A DNA stretch of 18,521 nucleotides from Desulfobacteraceae bacterium (GCA_030638935.1 DAOWDR010000424.1:1-18521); one strand, 5' to 3'; shown: positions 1 through 8,637, counted from the first letter of the stretch. Notes: generated by a model not told the origin, from the sequence alone. Translations and numbers: made by a program.

Positions 1-2
1 CA

Positions 3-1217
3 GCTTTTAGCATCGGCTTGCTGCACAATCTGAATGTGAAGCGCTTCAGGGTGCAGGCCCTGGTGATGTGTCCCACCCGGGAGCTGGCAGAGCAGGTGGC
101 CGGCGAGCTGAGGCGCCTAGCCCGTTTCAAACACAATATCAAGATTGTAACCATCTGCGGCGGGGTGCCCTTTCTGCCCCAGCAGATCTCTCTGGAGCAC
201 CAGGGACATATTGTGGTGGGAACTCCCGGGCGCATTGAACAGCATTTAAAGCGCAGAACCATGAACCTTGATCATGTCACCACCCTTGTTCTGGATGAGG
301 CGGACCGAATGCTGGATATCGGTTTTAGCGACAGCATTGACCTGATCATGGGTTATGTTCCTAAAACTCGCCAGACCCTTCTTTTTTCCGCTACATTTCC
401 AAAGCCGATCCTTGAACTGAGCACGCGGTTTCAGAAAAACGCCCACCGGGTGGTGGTGGATGTTGAGCACGAAGAAAATGTTATTCGCCAATATTTTTAC
501 GAGTCCGGTTGGGAGTGGAAGCCCGTTGTTACGACTCAGATTTTAGAAGCATATAAGCCTGCATCGGCACTTATTTTCTGCAACACCAAGCTGCAGTGCA
601 GGTCTCTTTCAACCTTCCTTGGGGCAAAAGGGTTTTCATCCCTGGCCATTCACGGTGACCTTGAGCAGAAGGATCGAACCGAAATATTGGTGCGCTTTTC
701 CAACGGCAGCACCCCCATTCTGGTGGCCACGGACGTGGCAGCAAGGGGCCTTGATATCTCAGGGCTCAGTGCGGTAATCAACTTTGACCTCCCCTTTGAG
801 CCGGAGGTGTATATCCACCGTATCGGCCGGACAGGCCGGGCCGGGAAAGAGGGGATGGCTTTCTCCCTTATGACGCCCAAAGAACGCTTCAGGCTGGAAG
901 AGATAAATACCCTGATGGGCACAGCTTTTGAAATGTCTGATATCCAAGCGCTTGAGCCCGCAACCCAAGAGAGCGCCACACCTCCCATGGTGACCTTTTC
1001 CATCAACGGTGGGCGAAAGGCCAAGCTTCGGCCTGGAGATATCCTGGGTGCTCTAACCAAGGATGGAGGAATCGACGGAGGCTGCGTGGGCAAGATCAAC
1101 TGCTTTGAGTTTTATTCCTACGTTGCCATTGAGCGCACCATGGCCGAGAAAGCCGAAAAAGCGCTCTCCAAAAACAAGATCAAGGGGCGGCACTTCATTG
1201 TTCACAGACATGAGTAA
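3..1217 (+). CDS. dbpA: ATP-dependent RNA helicase DbpA, 5'-truncated by the window edge
   Basis: DEAD-box RNA helicase that in characterised bacteria acts on 23S rRNA during 50S ribosome assembly. The frame is open to the left edge and starts mid-protein, reading AFSIGLLHNL, which in DbpA lies just after Walker A; the Q-motif and Walker A are therefore outside the window. Visible in order: motif Ia (PTRELAEQ), GG, TPGR, the DEAD box at about 294-305, SAT (FSATFP), IFCNT, motif V (ATDVAARGLD) and motif VI (HRIGRTGRAG). The C-terminal ~75 residues match the DbpA RNA-binding domain that recognises 23S hairpin 92 (GALTKDGGIDG, then IGK-like and KIKGRHF segments), which separates DbpA from other DEAD-box helicases. 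It ends at TAA and converges on the membrane protein gene, with no clear terminator between. A TTG at 18 is not the real start. Family assignment is firm. Confidence 0.93.
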   Translation, partial: AFSIGLLHNLNVKRFRVQALVMCPTRELAEQVAGELRRLARFKHNIKIVTICGGVPFLPQQISLEHQGHIVVGTPGRIEQHLKRRTMNLDHVTTLVLDEADRMLDIGFSDSIDLIMGYVPKTRQTLLFSATFPKPILELSTRFQKNAHRVVVDVEHEENVIRQYFYESGWEWKPVVTTQILEAYKPASALIFCNTKLQCRSLSTFLGAKGFSSLAIHGDLEQKDRTEILVRFSNGSTPILVATDVAARGLDISGLSAVINFDLPFEPEVYIHRIGRTGRAGKEGMAFSLMTPKERFRLEEINTLMGTAFEMSDIQALEPATQESATPPMVTFSINGGRKAKLRPGDILGALTKDGGIDGGCVGKINCFEFYSYVAIERTMAEKAEKALSKNKIKGRHFIVHRHE

Positions 1218-1351
1218 TTGAGATAACGGTATTGATGTTATTACAAATTGTCCCCAAAAGGGGGTCACACCCAGGAAAATAAAACCGGCAGGCGGGATAC
1301 CGGATAAAGGGAGATTCGTTCAAAGACAAGAATAAACAAAGTGGCGGGGTT

Positions 1352-3763
1352 TTATTTTTTTTTGATGAATTGATAAGACAGGGCTCCTGCACCTCCATAG
1401 CAGAGGGCGGCAATAATCATGACAACCTTAAATCCATAGATAATGGCAAGAACAGTTGCCAAAAGGATACTGATAACAGAAAAAAAGCCGTTAATCCCCC
1501 ATGCCCAGGCCAGGGAAAACTCATCTTTTCCTTTTAAAAAGTTCAAGGCCCAGGGAAAAGGAATTCCCATTAAAAATCCTAAAGGTGCAATCATCATAAG
1601 GGCAAGGAACACTTTTTGCTCAATGGGATAGGATATTAAGAATGAAAACAGGGAGTCCATAAACATGAGATAAAACCCTGTAACAAGAACAATAAAAAAA
1701 CTTGAATAAATAATCCTTTTGTTTTCAGGGAAAAGCCTTTCAGAAAACAGGCCGCCGATACCGGAAAAAATCAGAAATCCTGAAATAGTGACGGAAATGG
1801 AATAAGAAGGATGGCCTAAAAAAAGAATCATCTTCTGGATCATGGGCATTTCAATAAAAAAATACCCCATTGCAATAAGAGCAAAATAGGCAAATATGGT
1901 TTTTTCCATCCTTGTTACTTTTTGACCTGTTATCGCCAGGGGAAGGACAATAAAAATAAAGCTTAAAGCAAGGACAGGCAAAAGGATGATCAGGAGAACA
2001 AGGTACCCCCACTCGGTAACAGGAAGCTGGGATGGGCCATAGGCTTTAATATATTTGATCACGGCGGGTTTGAAAAAATTGTAAAAATAAGGCCTGTTGT
2101 CTGTGGCAGCACTGATATCAAAGTCATAGGCGTCAAGAAAGTTTTTTGAATCCTTGGACAAAAGTTTTTGCAATGCCCCATGATACACCGGTGTTTTAAG
2201 TTTGATAAACTGATTTACCTGTTTGTCAGGGATGCCTGGATAATACACCAGGTCAAAAAGCCGCTCTTTGGCAAATTTTTTAGTTTTTTCGATCATTTTT
2301 TTTCGGATGGGAGACTTGGAAACCTGAATCGTCAGGGTCTGAAGGGAGCGTATGGCGATCAGATGGTTTTGAGGCTCCTCTATTCCCATTTGCCCCAGCG
2401 CTTCTATCACCATATGAAATATTTTAATGTTGTCCCTTGGAGGGGTGACCACCCATCTGCTGATGGAAAGAAGCCCTGTGTCATTTAAATGCCCGACATA
2501 GTCTTTTATGGATTCAATGGTATATAAATAGCTCTCATTTAAGGCATAAACGCCTGACGCAGCAGTGTTATAGGCATCAATCATAGACAGCTCGATAAGG
2601 TCATATTTTTTTTGGGTCTGTTTTATGAAACTTCTTGCCTCATGGTTATGAATGGTCACATTTTCCCTTGAGTAGATATGCCCGGAATAAGGGCTGAATT
2701 GATTTTTCATAAGGGATATGACACCCGGGTCCACTTCAAGGGCATCAATATGTTTAAATTCGCTTAAAATTGATTTTAATATGGATTCTCCGCCGCCTGT
2801 CCCTATTATCAGCACATGGTTCCTTTTGTGCTCTTCCATCACATGAAAGGGGAGATAGCTTGCCATGTGCCGGAGGTATCGTATATCGTTTTTGTCACCG
2901 TTAAATGGGGTTATGGGACTCATTGAACCTGCGTTAAAAAAAATTCCTTTCTGAACCGGTACCTGGAAGGGAGATATCAGGCTTAGGCCCGGGGTGGAGC
3001 GAAGCCCCTCTGCCTGGACCACCTGTACGACAGCCAGAGGAGAGTATGCTTCATGAACAATTTGAGCGTTTGGCAGGTTTAATGCCCCTGAAATGGCTTT
3101 GTATTGGGATACTTTTTTAAACTGTGGAAAATAAAACAGCATCAAAACCAATGTGATAATTACAGCTGTTATTATTCCGGCGGTTAAGACATGTTTAACG
3201 CTGCCATGAAACGCCATTATCACGGCCGGCACCATTGCTGTGAGGATGATACCCAGCATGATATGAAGGGGGTGCCATAAAAATGATGCCGCAACCACTG
3301 CCAGGGAGCCGGCCCCTGACCCTAAAAGATTATAAAAATAGGTTTTTGAAACCGAGTGTTTTAAAAATGCCATACAAATGATCAAAGCACCCCAAAAAAA
3401 ACAAAAACCCATGAGGGAAAAATACAGAAACATGCTGATGATCTGTCCCATACTAAAGGTGATTTCATAGGGATTAAAAACCAAGCTTGTGGAGATGATA
3501 AATCCAAGGGTTAAAAAAACAGGAAATAATATCAGCCCTGTAAAAAAGAACAGTGAAAATTTATTTATTATTTTTTTTTGAATTACACTGACAACAGAAC
3601 CGCTGGTACCAAACCCCAAAAGCGCCATGGTGATAATCAGGGGCGAAAAATTGTGCCATTGTGCCCATGCAAAGATCCGTATAAAAATTATTTCATAACT
3701 AAGAATCGAAAAAGAGGTAAAAAAAACACTGAAATTAACCATTGCCGGACTGGGTAATTTCAC
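1352..3763 (-). CDS. Polytopic membrane protein with spermidine-synthase-like methyltransferase-fold domain
   Basis: About 803 aa. Roughly seven hydrophobic helices (residues ~11-212) precede a soluble domain (~220-580) and about seven more helices follow (~585-800). The soluble domain has a Rossmann SAM-binding loop (GTGGGES, ~321-327), an acidic residue ending the next strand (ALEVDPG) and a YDLIELSMIDAY stretch where spermidine synthases carry their catalytic aspartate loop. A TDNRPYF motif precedes the second helix set; I recall similar D-x-RP-F/Y motifs in membrane-fused relatives. The substrate is unknown, and true polyamine synthesis is not shown. I chose the GTG at 3763 because a good Shine-Dalgarno lies 6 nt upstream and the gene then begins one base after the pcm stop; a TTG 30 bases upstream lacks this. 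It is surely co-transcribed with pcm. Confidence 0.8.
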   Translation of the reverse strand: MKLPSPAMVNFSVFFTSFSILSYEIIFIRIFAWAQWHNFSPLIITMALLGFGTSGSVVSVIQKKIINKFSLFFFTGLILFPVFLTLGFIISTSLVFNPYEITFSMGQIISMFLYFSLMGFCFFWGALIICMAFLKHSVSKTYFYNLLGSGAGSLAVVAASFLWHPLHIMLGIILTAMVPAVIMAFHGSVKHVLTAGIITAVIITLVLMLFYFPQFKKVSQYKAISGALNLPNAQIVHEAYSPLAVVQVVQAEGLRSTPGLSLISPFQVPVQKGIFFNAGSMSPITPFNGDKNDIRYLRHMASYLPFHVMEEHKRNHVLIIGTGGGESILKSILSEFKHIDALEVDPGVISLMKNQFSPYSGHIYSRENVTIHNHEARSFIKQTQKKYDLIELSMIDAYNTAASGVYALNESYLYTIESIKDYVGHLNDTGLLSISRWVVTPPRDNIKIFHMVIEALGQMGIEEPQNHLIAIRSLQTLTIQVSKSPIRKKMIEKTKKFAKERLFDLVYYPGIPDKQVNQFIKLKTPVYHGALQKLLSKDSKNFLDAYDFDISAATDNRPYFYNFFKPAVIKYIKAYGPSQLPVTEWGYLVLLIILLPVLALSFIFIVLPLAITGQKVTRMEKTIFAYFALIAMGYFFIEMPMIQKMILFLGHPSYSISVTISGFLIFSGIGGLFSERLFPENKRIIYSSFFIVLVTGFYLMFMDSLFSFLISYPIEQKVFLALMMIAPLGFLMGIPFPWALNFLKGKDEFSLAWAWGINGFFSVISILLATVLAIIYGFKVVMIIAALCYGGAGALSYQFIKKK

Positions 3764-3764
3764 C

Positions 3765-4499
3765 TTATTCTCCTTCCCTTGTAAGGGGGACAAATCGTAC
3801 CGAAGCTATAACCTGGGTTGTAATATCGCCTGTTTTTCCTTTTTTTACCAAAATCAGGTGCTGAATTTTAAAAGGCGGCCCAACCGGGATACACATGAGC
3901 CCGCCCTTTTTTAGCTGATCAATTAGAGGGGGAGGGATAAAATCAGAGGCACAGGTGACGATAATGGCATCAAAGGGTGCTTGGGCCTTCCATCCAAAAT
4001 AGCCGTCTGCATTCAAGGTGCGGATATTTTGATACCCTGTCCGGTTTAAGATCTTATTGGAACGGTCATGAAGGGGTTTTATAATTTCAATTGTGTACAC
4101 TTCCTTGGCAATCCTGGCCAGAACCGCTGCCTGGTATCCTGAACCTGTTCCTATTTCTAAAACCCTGGACTCTTTATCTATATTGAGAAGTTGGGTCATG
4201 AGAGCAACAATATAGGGCTGTGAAATGGTCTGGCCGTAACCAATGGGCAATGGTCTGTCTTCATAGGCCTTTTTCTTGTACGCTTCTTGGACAAAATCGT
4301 GGCGAAACACAGATCCCATTGCGTTTAACACATTCTGGTCTGTGATTTTTCTATGCAGGATTTGATATAAGACCATTCTCTTACGGGCAGAAGCATAATC
4401 GCTGGATTTCCCAATTGATTCTGAACCGATTGAAAAACAAAACACCATCAGGAGTAAAAGAATAACAGGGAATTTATGAATGAATTTTAAATCTTTCAT
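3765..4499 (-). CDS. pcm: Protein-L-isoaspartate O-methyltransferase with N-terminal signal peptide or anchor
   Basis: Methylates L-isoaspartyl residues of damaged proteins using S-adenosylmethionine, starting their repair. At 244 aa it is longer than cytosolic E. coli Pcm (~208 aa) because of an N-terminal extension: basic residues, then a hydrophobic stretch (PVILLLLMVFCFSIG, ~11-25) resembling a Sec signal or membrane anchor. No convincing lipobox surrounds Cys21. The enzyme core starts near residue 42 (MVLYQI). Family motifs are intact: GYGQTISQP (87-95) and SAM-binding EIGTGSGYQAA (115-125). GAGG lies about 6 nt before the ATG at 4499, supporting the start that includes the hydrophobic stretch. 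It is the first gene of a two-gene unit with the aminopropyltransferase-like membrane protein. The enzyme call is firm; export is inferred, and puzzling because SAM is cytosolic. Confidence 0.9.
   Translation of the reverse strand: MKDLKFIHKFPVILLLLMVFCFSIGSESIGKSSDYASARKRMVLYQILHRKITDQNVLNAMGSVFRHDFVQEAYKKKAYEDRPLPIGYGQTISQPYIVALMTQLLNIDKESRVLEIGTGSGYQAAVLARIAKEVYTIEIIKPLHDRSNKILNRTGYQNIRTLNADGYFGWKAQAPFDAIIVTCASDFIPPPLIDQLKKGGLMCIPVGPPFKIQHLILVKKGKTGDITTQVIASVRFVPLTREGE
3770..3775 (-). promoter_or_regulatory. Ribosome binding site deciding the GTG start at 3763
   Basis: On the minus strand AAGGAG lies 6 nt before GTG at 3763, inside the last codons of pcm, whose TAA stop is separated from the GTG by one base. 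This arrangement favours translational coupling and is why the shorter form of the membrane protein is preferred. Confidence 0.7.
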
Positions 4500-4696
4500 T
4501 CAGGGCCTCGTAAACTTTTAAAGGGTATTGATATGATATTACTATTCACTAAATCCGACGAAAAAGCAATCACATAGAATTATGGGGAGACGATTATAGA
4601 TTTTTATCATTATCGTCAGTCTTTATCTGTGAGTGAGACATGGGCAAAATTATTTTCTGAACTAAACTTGGGATATCCCTTATATCCTGCGAACCT

Positions 4697-5674
4697 TTAA
4701 CAGAATTTTTCTGCATGGTGGCAGGCCACCATCCTATCTCCGACTGATCTAAGTTGGGGTTGGGATTCCTTGCAGATAGCTGTCATATGGGCACACCTCT
4801 GGTGGAAAGTACATCCCGGCGGCGGATTCAAGGGAGACGGGATCTCTCCTGTCAATCTGATCTTGTCTATTCTGGCATTCTTATCTACATGGGGTGTTGC
4901 TGCAAGCAGGGCCATTGTATAGGGGTGAATCGGATTTTCAAAAATAATATTTTTTTTACCCTGTTCCACAGGTCGCCCCAGATACATAACCATGACCTCA
5001 TCGGAAATCAACCGAACCACGCTCAAATCATGGGAAATAAACAGATATGCCAGATTCATCTCATCCTGGAGGTCCATGAGAAGATTCAATGCCTGGGCCT
5101 GGACTGAAACATCAAGCGCTGATACAGGTTCGTCAGCCACCACCAGGGCAGGGTTAAGCATGAGTGCCCTTGCAACGGCAATTCGCTGCCTCTGACCCCC
5201 TGAAAACATGTGGGGATATCTTGCATACTGCTCCCTGCTTAAGCCTACTTTTTCCATCATGGCAAGGCAGCTTTCCCGCCTCTGGGCTTTTGTCAGATCT
5301 GTATTGATTTTAAGGGGTTCTCCTAGGATGGAGCCTACTTTTTTCCTGGGATTTAGAGAACCATAGGGATCCTGAAACACGATCTGGACTTTTGATCTTA
5401 AGGCTTTCATTGCGGAGGGACCGGAGGTTACCGCATTGATCCCATCCACTTCAAAATCTCCGAAAGTTGGCTTTTCAATCATGGCAGTCAGCCGTGCAAG
5501 AGTAGATTTTCCACAACCTGATTCTCCAACCACTGAAAAGGTTTTGCCGGGTTTAATTGTAAAAGAGGCTCCATCCAGTGCTTTCAAGGTTGCCGAACTT
5601 TTAAAAAACATCCCCTTTTTAATTGTGTAATATTTTTTGAGATTGTTGGCTGTTATAATTGTTTTTTCAAGCAT
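4697..5674 (-). CDS. dppF: Dipeptide ABC transporter ATP-binding protein DppF
   Basis: Second of two ATPases that power dipeptide import on the cytoplasmic side of the Dpp permease. At 325 aa it has the usual length. Motifs: Walker A GESGCGKS (50-57), Q-loop Gln101 (VFQDPYGSLNPR, typical of OppF/DppF), signature FSGGQ (157-161), Walker B VVADEP with Glu182, and switch His215. The C-terminal oligopeptide/dipeptide extension (HPYTMALLAATP onwards) carries four cysteines (288, 294, 301, 318) in the pattern common to this family. The start overlaps the dppD stop by 8 bp, indicating translational coupling, with GGAG upstream of the ATG. It is the last gene of the dpp operon; 197 bases of non-coding sequence follow before pcm, without a convincing terminator. 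Confidence 0.94.
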   Translation of the reverse strand: MLEKTIITANNLKKYYTIKKGMFFKSSATLKALDGASFTIKPGKTFSVVGESGCGKSTLARLTAMIEKPTFGDFEVDGINAVTSGPSAMKALRSKVQIVFQDPYGSLNPRKKVGSILGEPLKINTDLTKAQRRESCLAMMEKVGLSREQYARYPHMFSGGQRQRIAVARALMLNPALVVADEPVSALDVSVQAQALNLLMDLQDEMNLAYLFISHDLSVVRLISDEVMVMYLGRPVEQGKKNIIFENPIHPYTMALLAATPHVDKNARIDKIRLTGEIPSPLNPPPGCTFHQRCAHMTAICKESQPQLRSVGDRMVACHHAEKFC

Positions 5675-6638
5675 ACTGGGGGACTCCGTTTAACAATGGA
5701 AAGTGACATCTGAAAGCACTATCGCCTTTTTTGGTATATGAAGGGGCCGTGGTCGAACATTTTTCTTTGGCAAATTTGCATCTGGGATGGAAAAGACACC
5801 CTGTCGGTCTGTCGTACTTTCCAGGGACTACTCCCGGAATGGTAGGAAGTCTTTTTGAATTAACATTACGTTCCGGCAAAGAGCCTAGTAAGGCATCTGT
5901 GTATGGGTGTCTGGGGGCAGTAAAAATATTATTAGCAGTGTTTTTTTCCACCACCTGGCCTGCATACATAACCACCACATCTTCCACTGTTTCAGCTATT
6001 ACTGCCATGTCATGGGTGATAAGGATCAGGGCCATATTATTTTTTTTTTGAAGGTCAATCAACAGGTCAAGGATCTGGGCTTGAATTGTCACGTCAAGGG
6101 CAGTCGTGGGTTCGTCTGCAATGAGAAGTGTTGGATTACAGGCTATGGCCATGGCAATCATAACCCGTTGGCTTATTCCTCCTGACAACTGGTGGGGATA
6201 GCTTTTCAACCGCTCCTCCGGTGCCGGAATACCCACCTGCTTTAATAATTCAATGGCCCGTTGCCGCTGCTGTTTTTTTGATCCGCCCCCATGGATTTTT
6301 ATGGCTTCCGTCAACTGGAATTCCACCGTAAAACAGGGATTGAGGCTTGTCATGGGTTCCTGGAAAATCATGGCAACCTCTTTCCCGGTGATCTTTCGTT
6401 TCTTCTTTTTTGAGATGCTCAGAAGATCATGGTTATTGAAAAAAAGCCGGTCTGCTTCAATAATTCCAGGGTAGGGGATTAATCCCATCAGAGCAAGCTG
6501 GGTAACACTCTTACCAGATCCTGATTCTCCTACGATTCCCAGGATTTTTCCCTGCTCCAGGGACAGATCAACATCAACAACAGCCTTGAATCCATCAAAA
6601 TCAACAGAAAGGTTTTTTATATCTAAAACTTGATTCAT
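5667..6638 (-). CDS. dppD: Dipeptide ABC transporter ATP-binding protein DppD
   Basis: First ATPase of the Dpp importer, pairing with DppF. 323 aa, normal length. Motifs: Walker A GESGSGKS (37-44), Q-loop Gln93 (IFQEPMTSLNP, the DppD/OppD form), signature LSGGI (151-155; Ile where Met is more usual), Walker B LLIADEP with Glu176, and switch His209. The C-terminal family extension follows HPYTDALLGSLP and contains Cys281, Cys287, Cys294 and Cys311. In relatives such cysteines have been reported to hold an iron-sulfur cluster; here that is inference. It starts 19 bp after dppC and overlaps dppF by 8 bp. A run of ten A residues on the coding strand (6040-6049) encodes part of QKKNN and is a possible slippage site. 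Confidence 0.94.
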   Translation of the reverse strand: MNQVLDIKNLSVDFDGFKAVVDVDLSLEQGKILGIVGESGSGKSVTQLALMGLIPYPGIIEADRLFFNNHDLLSISKKKKRKITGKEVAMIFQEPMTSLNPCFTVEFQLTEAIKIHGGGSKKQQRQRAIELLKQVGIPAPEERLKSYPHQLSGGISQRVMIAMAIACNPTLLIADEPTTALDVTIQAQILDLLIDLQKKNNMALILITHDMAVIAETVEDVVVMYAGQVVEKNTANNIFTAPRHPYTDALLGSLPERNVNSKRLPTIPGVVPGKYDRPTGCLFHPRCKFAKEKCSTTAPSYTKKGDSAFRCHFPLLNGVPQYA

Positions 6639-6657
6639 AATTTTTTCTCAGGTAATT

Positions 6658-7557
6658 TTATCGCTTCATTTTCGGATCAAGAGCGTCCCGAAGACCATCT
6701 CCTGCAAGGTTAAAGGCCAGCACTGTAAAAAGAATGGCAAGCCCGGGAAAGGTCACTACCCACCAGGCTCTTTGAACAAATTGCAAGGCATTGGCGAGCA
6801 TTGCCCCCCATTCAGGGGTCGGCGGCTGGGCACCCATACCTAAAAATCCCAGGGCTGCCGCATCAAGGATAGCAGTTGAAAACCCCAGGGTTGCCTGGAC
6901 AATCAAAGGTGCCATGCAATTTGGAAGCAGGACTGCAAACATCATTCGAAAAGGGCCGGATCCACAGACTCTGGATGCGGTCACATAGTCCTTACTCTTT
7001 TCCGTAATCACAGATGCCCTTGTCAATCTCACATAGTGGGGCAGCACAACAATGGCAATGGCAAGAATGGCATTTTGCAGACTGGGACCCAGGATAGCCA
7101 CAATGGCAAGAGCTAGCAAAAGGCTTGGCAGGGCAAGTATGATGTCCATGAAACGCATGACGATAATTTCATAATACCCGCCAAAATATCCCGACGTCAC
7201 ACCAAGGAGAATACCTATTGCAAGGGAAATAGTCACAACAATAACGCCCACAAAAAGGCTGAGCCTTGCACCATGGATCAACCTTGACATTATATCCCTT
7301 CCCACATCATCTGTACCCAGAATGAATTTTGTACTTCCGCCATCCATCCAGAAGGGAGGCTGCAACAAAGCATCCCGATATTGGTCAAAGGGGCTGTGGG
7401 GTGCAAGATAATCTGCAAAAATTGCAACGATAATCGCAAATATAATAAAATATAACCCGATAACCGCACCCTTGTTTTCACTGAAATATTTCCAGAATTC
7501 CTTTAGAGGGTGTGGCGGTGCTTCATTGTTTTGGATTACGATTGTAGTATCACTCAT
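6658..7557 (-). CDS. dppC: Dipeptide ABC transporter permease DppC
   Basis: Inner-membrane permease that forms the translocation channel with DppB. 299 aa, typical length. A cytoplasmic N-terminus (~30 aa) precedes the first helix (GAVIGLYFIIFAIIVAIFA, ~30-48). A periplasmic loop with LGTDDVGRDIMSR follows, a hallmark of the DppC/OppC family, then five further helices. The coupling-helix (EAA) region reads KDYVTASRVCGSGPFRMMF, with the conserved A-x3-G pattern contacting the ATPases. The C-terminus (NLAGDGLRDALDPKMK) is the standard DppC ending. It begins 11 bp after dppB and ends 19 bp before dppD, inside one transcription unit. Confidence 0.94.
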   Translation of the reverse strand: MSDTTIVIQNNEAPPHPLKEFWKYFSENKGAVIGLYFIIFAIIVAIFADYLAPHSPFDQYRDALLQPPFWMDGGSTKFILGTDDVGRDIMSRLIHGARLSLFVGVIVVTISLAIGILLGVTSGYFGGYYEIIVMRFMDIILALPSLLLALAIVAILGPSLQNAILAIAIVVLPHYVRLTRASVITEKSKDYVTASRVCGSGPFRMMFAVLLPNCMAPLIVQATLGFSTAILDAAALGFLGMGAQPPTPEWGAMLANALQFVQRAWWVVTFPGLAILFTVLAFNLAGDGLRDALDPKMKR

Positions 7558-7568
7558 CCTAAAAATTC

Positions 7569-8579
7569 CTAACTGGTGTGGCGAATACGGGGATTGATAA
7601 TTCCATAAAGAAGATCCACCCCCAGGTTTACAAAAATAATTAATGTGGAAATGATGAGAATTCCTCCCTGGATGGACGGGTAATCACGCCGTCTTATGGA
7701 TTCAAGAATCCATTTTCCCACCCCTGGCCAGGCAAAAATTGTTTCGGTCAGGATGGCTCCGGCAAGAAGAACACCGGTTTGAAGACCAATAACAGTAATA
7801 ACCGGGATCATTGCATTTCTTAAGGCATGGACCATTATAACACGGCTTGGGGACAGGCCTTTGGCTTTTGCGGTTCTTACATAATCTTCCTTTAAAACTT
7901 CCAGCATGGCGGAACGTGTCATCCTGGCAAAAACTGCCAGGGGAATGGTTCCAAGGACGATGGATGGTAAAATCAAATGGCTTAGGGCTGATTTAAAGGC
8001 TCCCTTCTCATCGGAGCGCAAAGCATCTATGAGCATGAAACCTGTGTCAGCATCAACCCAGAAAAGAGCTGATATCCGGCCTGAAACAGGTGTCCACCCC
8101 AGATGCACGGAAAAAAACAGAATCATTAAAAGCCCCCACCAGAAAATTGGCATGGAATAGCCTGTCAGAGAGGCACCCATGACCGTATGGTCAAAGACCG
8201 TTCCCCTTTTGACCCCTGCAATAATTCCGGCAGGAAGCCCGAATACCACTGCAAAAATCATGGCGCAGAAAGACAGTTCAAGGGTGGCAGGGAAAAGCGT
8301 GAAAAATTCTTCAAGGACGGGTTTTTTTGTTACAAAGGACTTGCCTAGATCCCCTTTAAAAACACCACCGATATAGCTGAAATATTGCACATAAAGTGGT
8401 TTATCCAGGCCCATGTCAGCTCTCATTGCTGCATGTCTTACAGGATCTATTCCGCGTTCTCCGGCACGAAGCTCAACCGGATCACCGGGAATCAAATGAA
8501 TCAGGGAAAATGTCAGGAGTGTTACACCGATAAAGGCCGGAAAAATATGAAAAAATCGTCTAAAAAAAAATTGAATCAT
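7569..8579 (-). CDS. dppB: Dipeptide ABC transporter permease DppB
   Basis: Inner-membrane permease partner of DppC. 336 aa, usual length. The N-terminus has the family form (RRFFHIFPAFIGVTLLTF, then HLIPGDPVE). About six helices follow, with the EAA coupling region at EDYVRTAKAKGLSPSRVI, and the ending GVDLLYGIINPRIR is typical. The ATG at 8579 has only a weak Shine-Dalgarno, and the 83-base gap to dppA holds a perfect hairpin (8608-8637). Both features suggest the permease is made in lower amounts than the binding protein, as expected for such systems; that is inference. Confidence 0.94.
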   Translation of the reverse strand: MIQFFFRRFFHIFPAFIGVTLLTFSLIHLIPGDPVELRAGERGIDPVRHAAMRADMGLDKPLYVQYFSYIGGVFKGDLGKSFVTKKPVLEEFFTLFPATLELSFCAMIFAVVFGLPAGIIAGVKRGTVFDHTVMGASLTGYSMPIFWWGLLMILFFSVHLGWTPVSGRISALFWVDADTGFMLIDALRSDEKGAFKSALSHLILPSIVLGTIPLAVFARMTRSAMLEVLKEDYVRTAKAKGLSPSRVIMVHALRNAMIPVITVIGLQTGVLLAGAILTETIFAWPGVGKWILESIRRRDYPSIQGGILIISTLIIFVNLGVDLLYGIINPRIRHTS

Positions 8580-8607
8580 GGTGGCATCACATTCTTAATA
8601 TAAATGG

Positions 8608-8637
8608 GGCGGTACAGCAGAGAACTGCTGTACCGCC
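8608..8637 (-). promoter_or_regulatory. Perfect 13-bp hairpin between dppA and dppB
   Basis: GGCGGTACAGCAG and its exact reverse complement are separated by a 4-base loop (UUCU in the dpp mRNA). It begins 25 bases after the dppA stop, and about 28 bases separate it from the dppB start. The sequence after it in transcription (CCCCATTTATATT) has no solid T-run, so it is probably not a full terminator. By analogy with binding-protein operons such as malE-malF, it likely protects the dppA mRNA 3' end and/or reduces read-through, giving more DppA than permease. The structure is seen; the role is inferred. Confidence 0.75.

Noticed and set aside
1218..1351. Possible bidirectional terminator between dbpA and the converging membrane protein gene (TCCCC-AAAA-GGGG, CCGG repeats, T-rich run near 1342-1352).
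   Set aside because: The stems are only 4-5 bp, and the T-run is the lysine codons at the end of the minus-strand gene with no strong stem before it.
3764..3793. TTG at 3793 as start of the spermidine-synthase-like membrane protein, overlapping pcm.
   Set aside because: GTG at 3763 has a well-placed ribosome site and follows the pcm stop by one base; the extra ten residues add no recognisable feature.
4589..4687. Imperfect palindromes downstream of dppF (GACGAT...ATCGTC at 4589-4617; GGATAT...ATATCC at 4671-4687) as an operon terminator.
   Set aside because: Stems of about 6 bp, no T-run in the minus-strand direction; this 197-base gap shows nothing firm.
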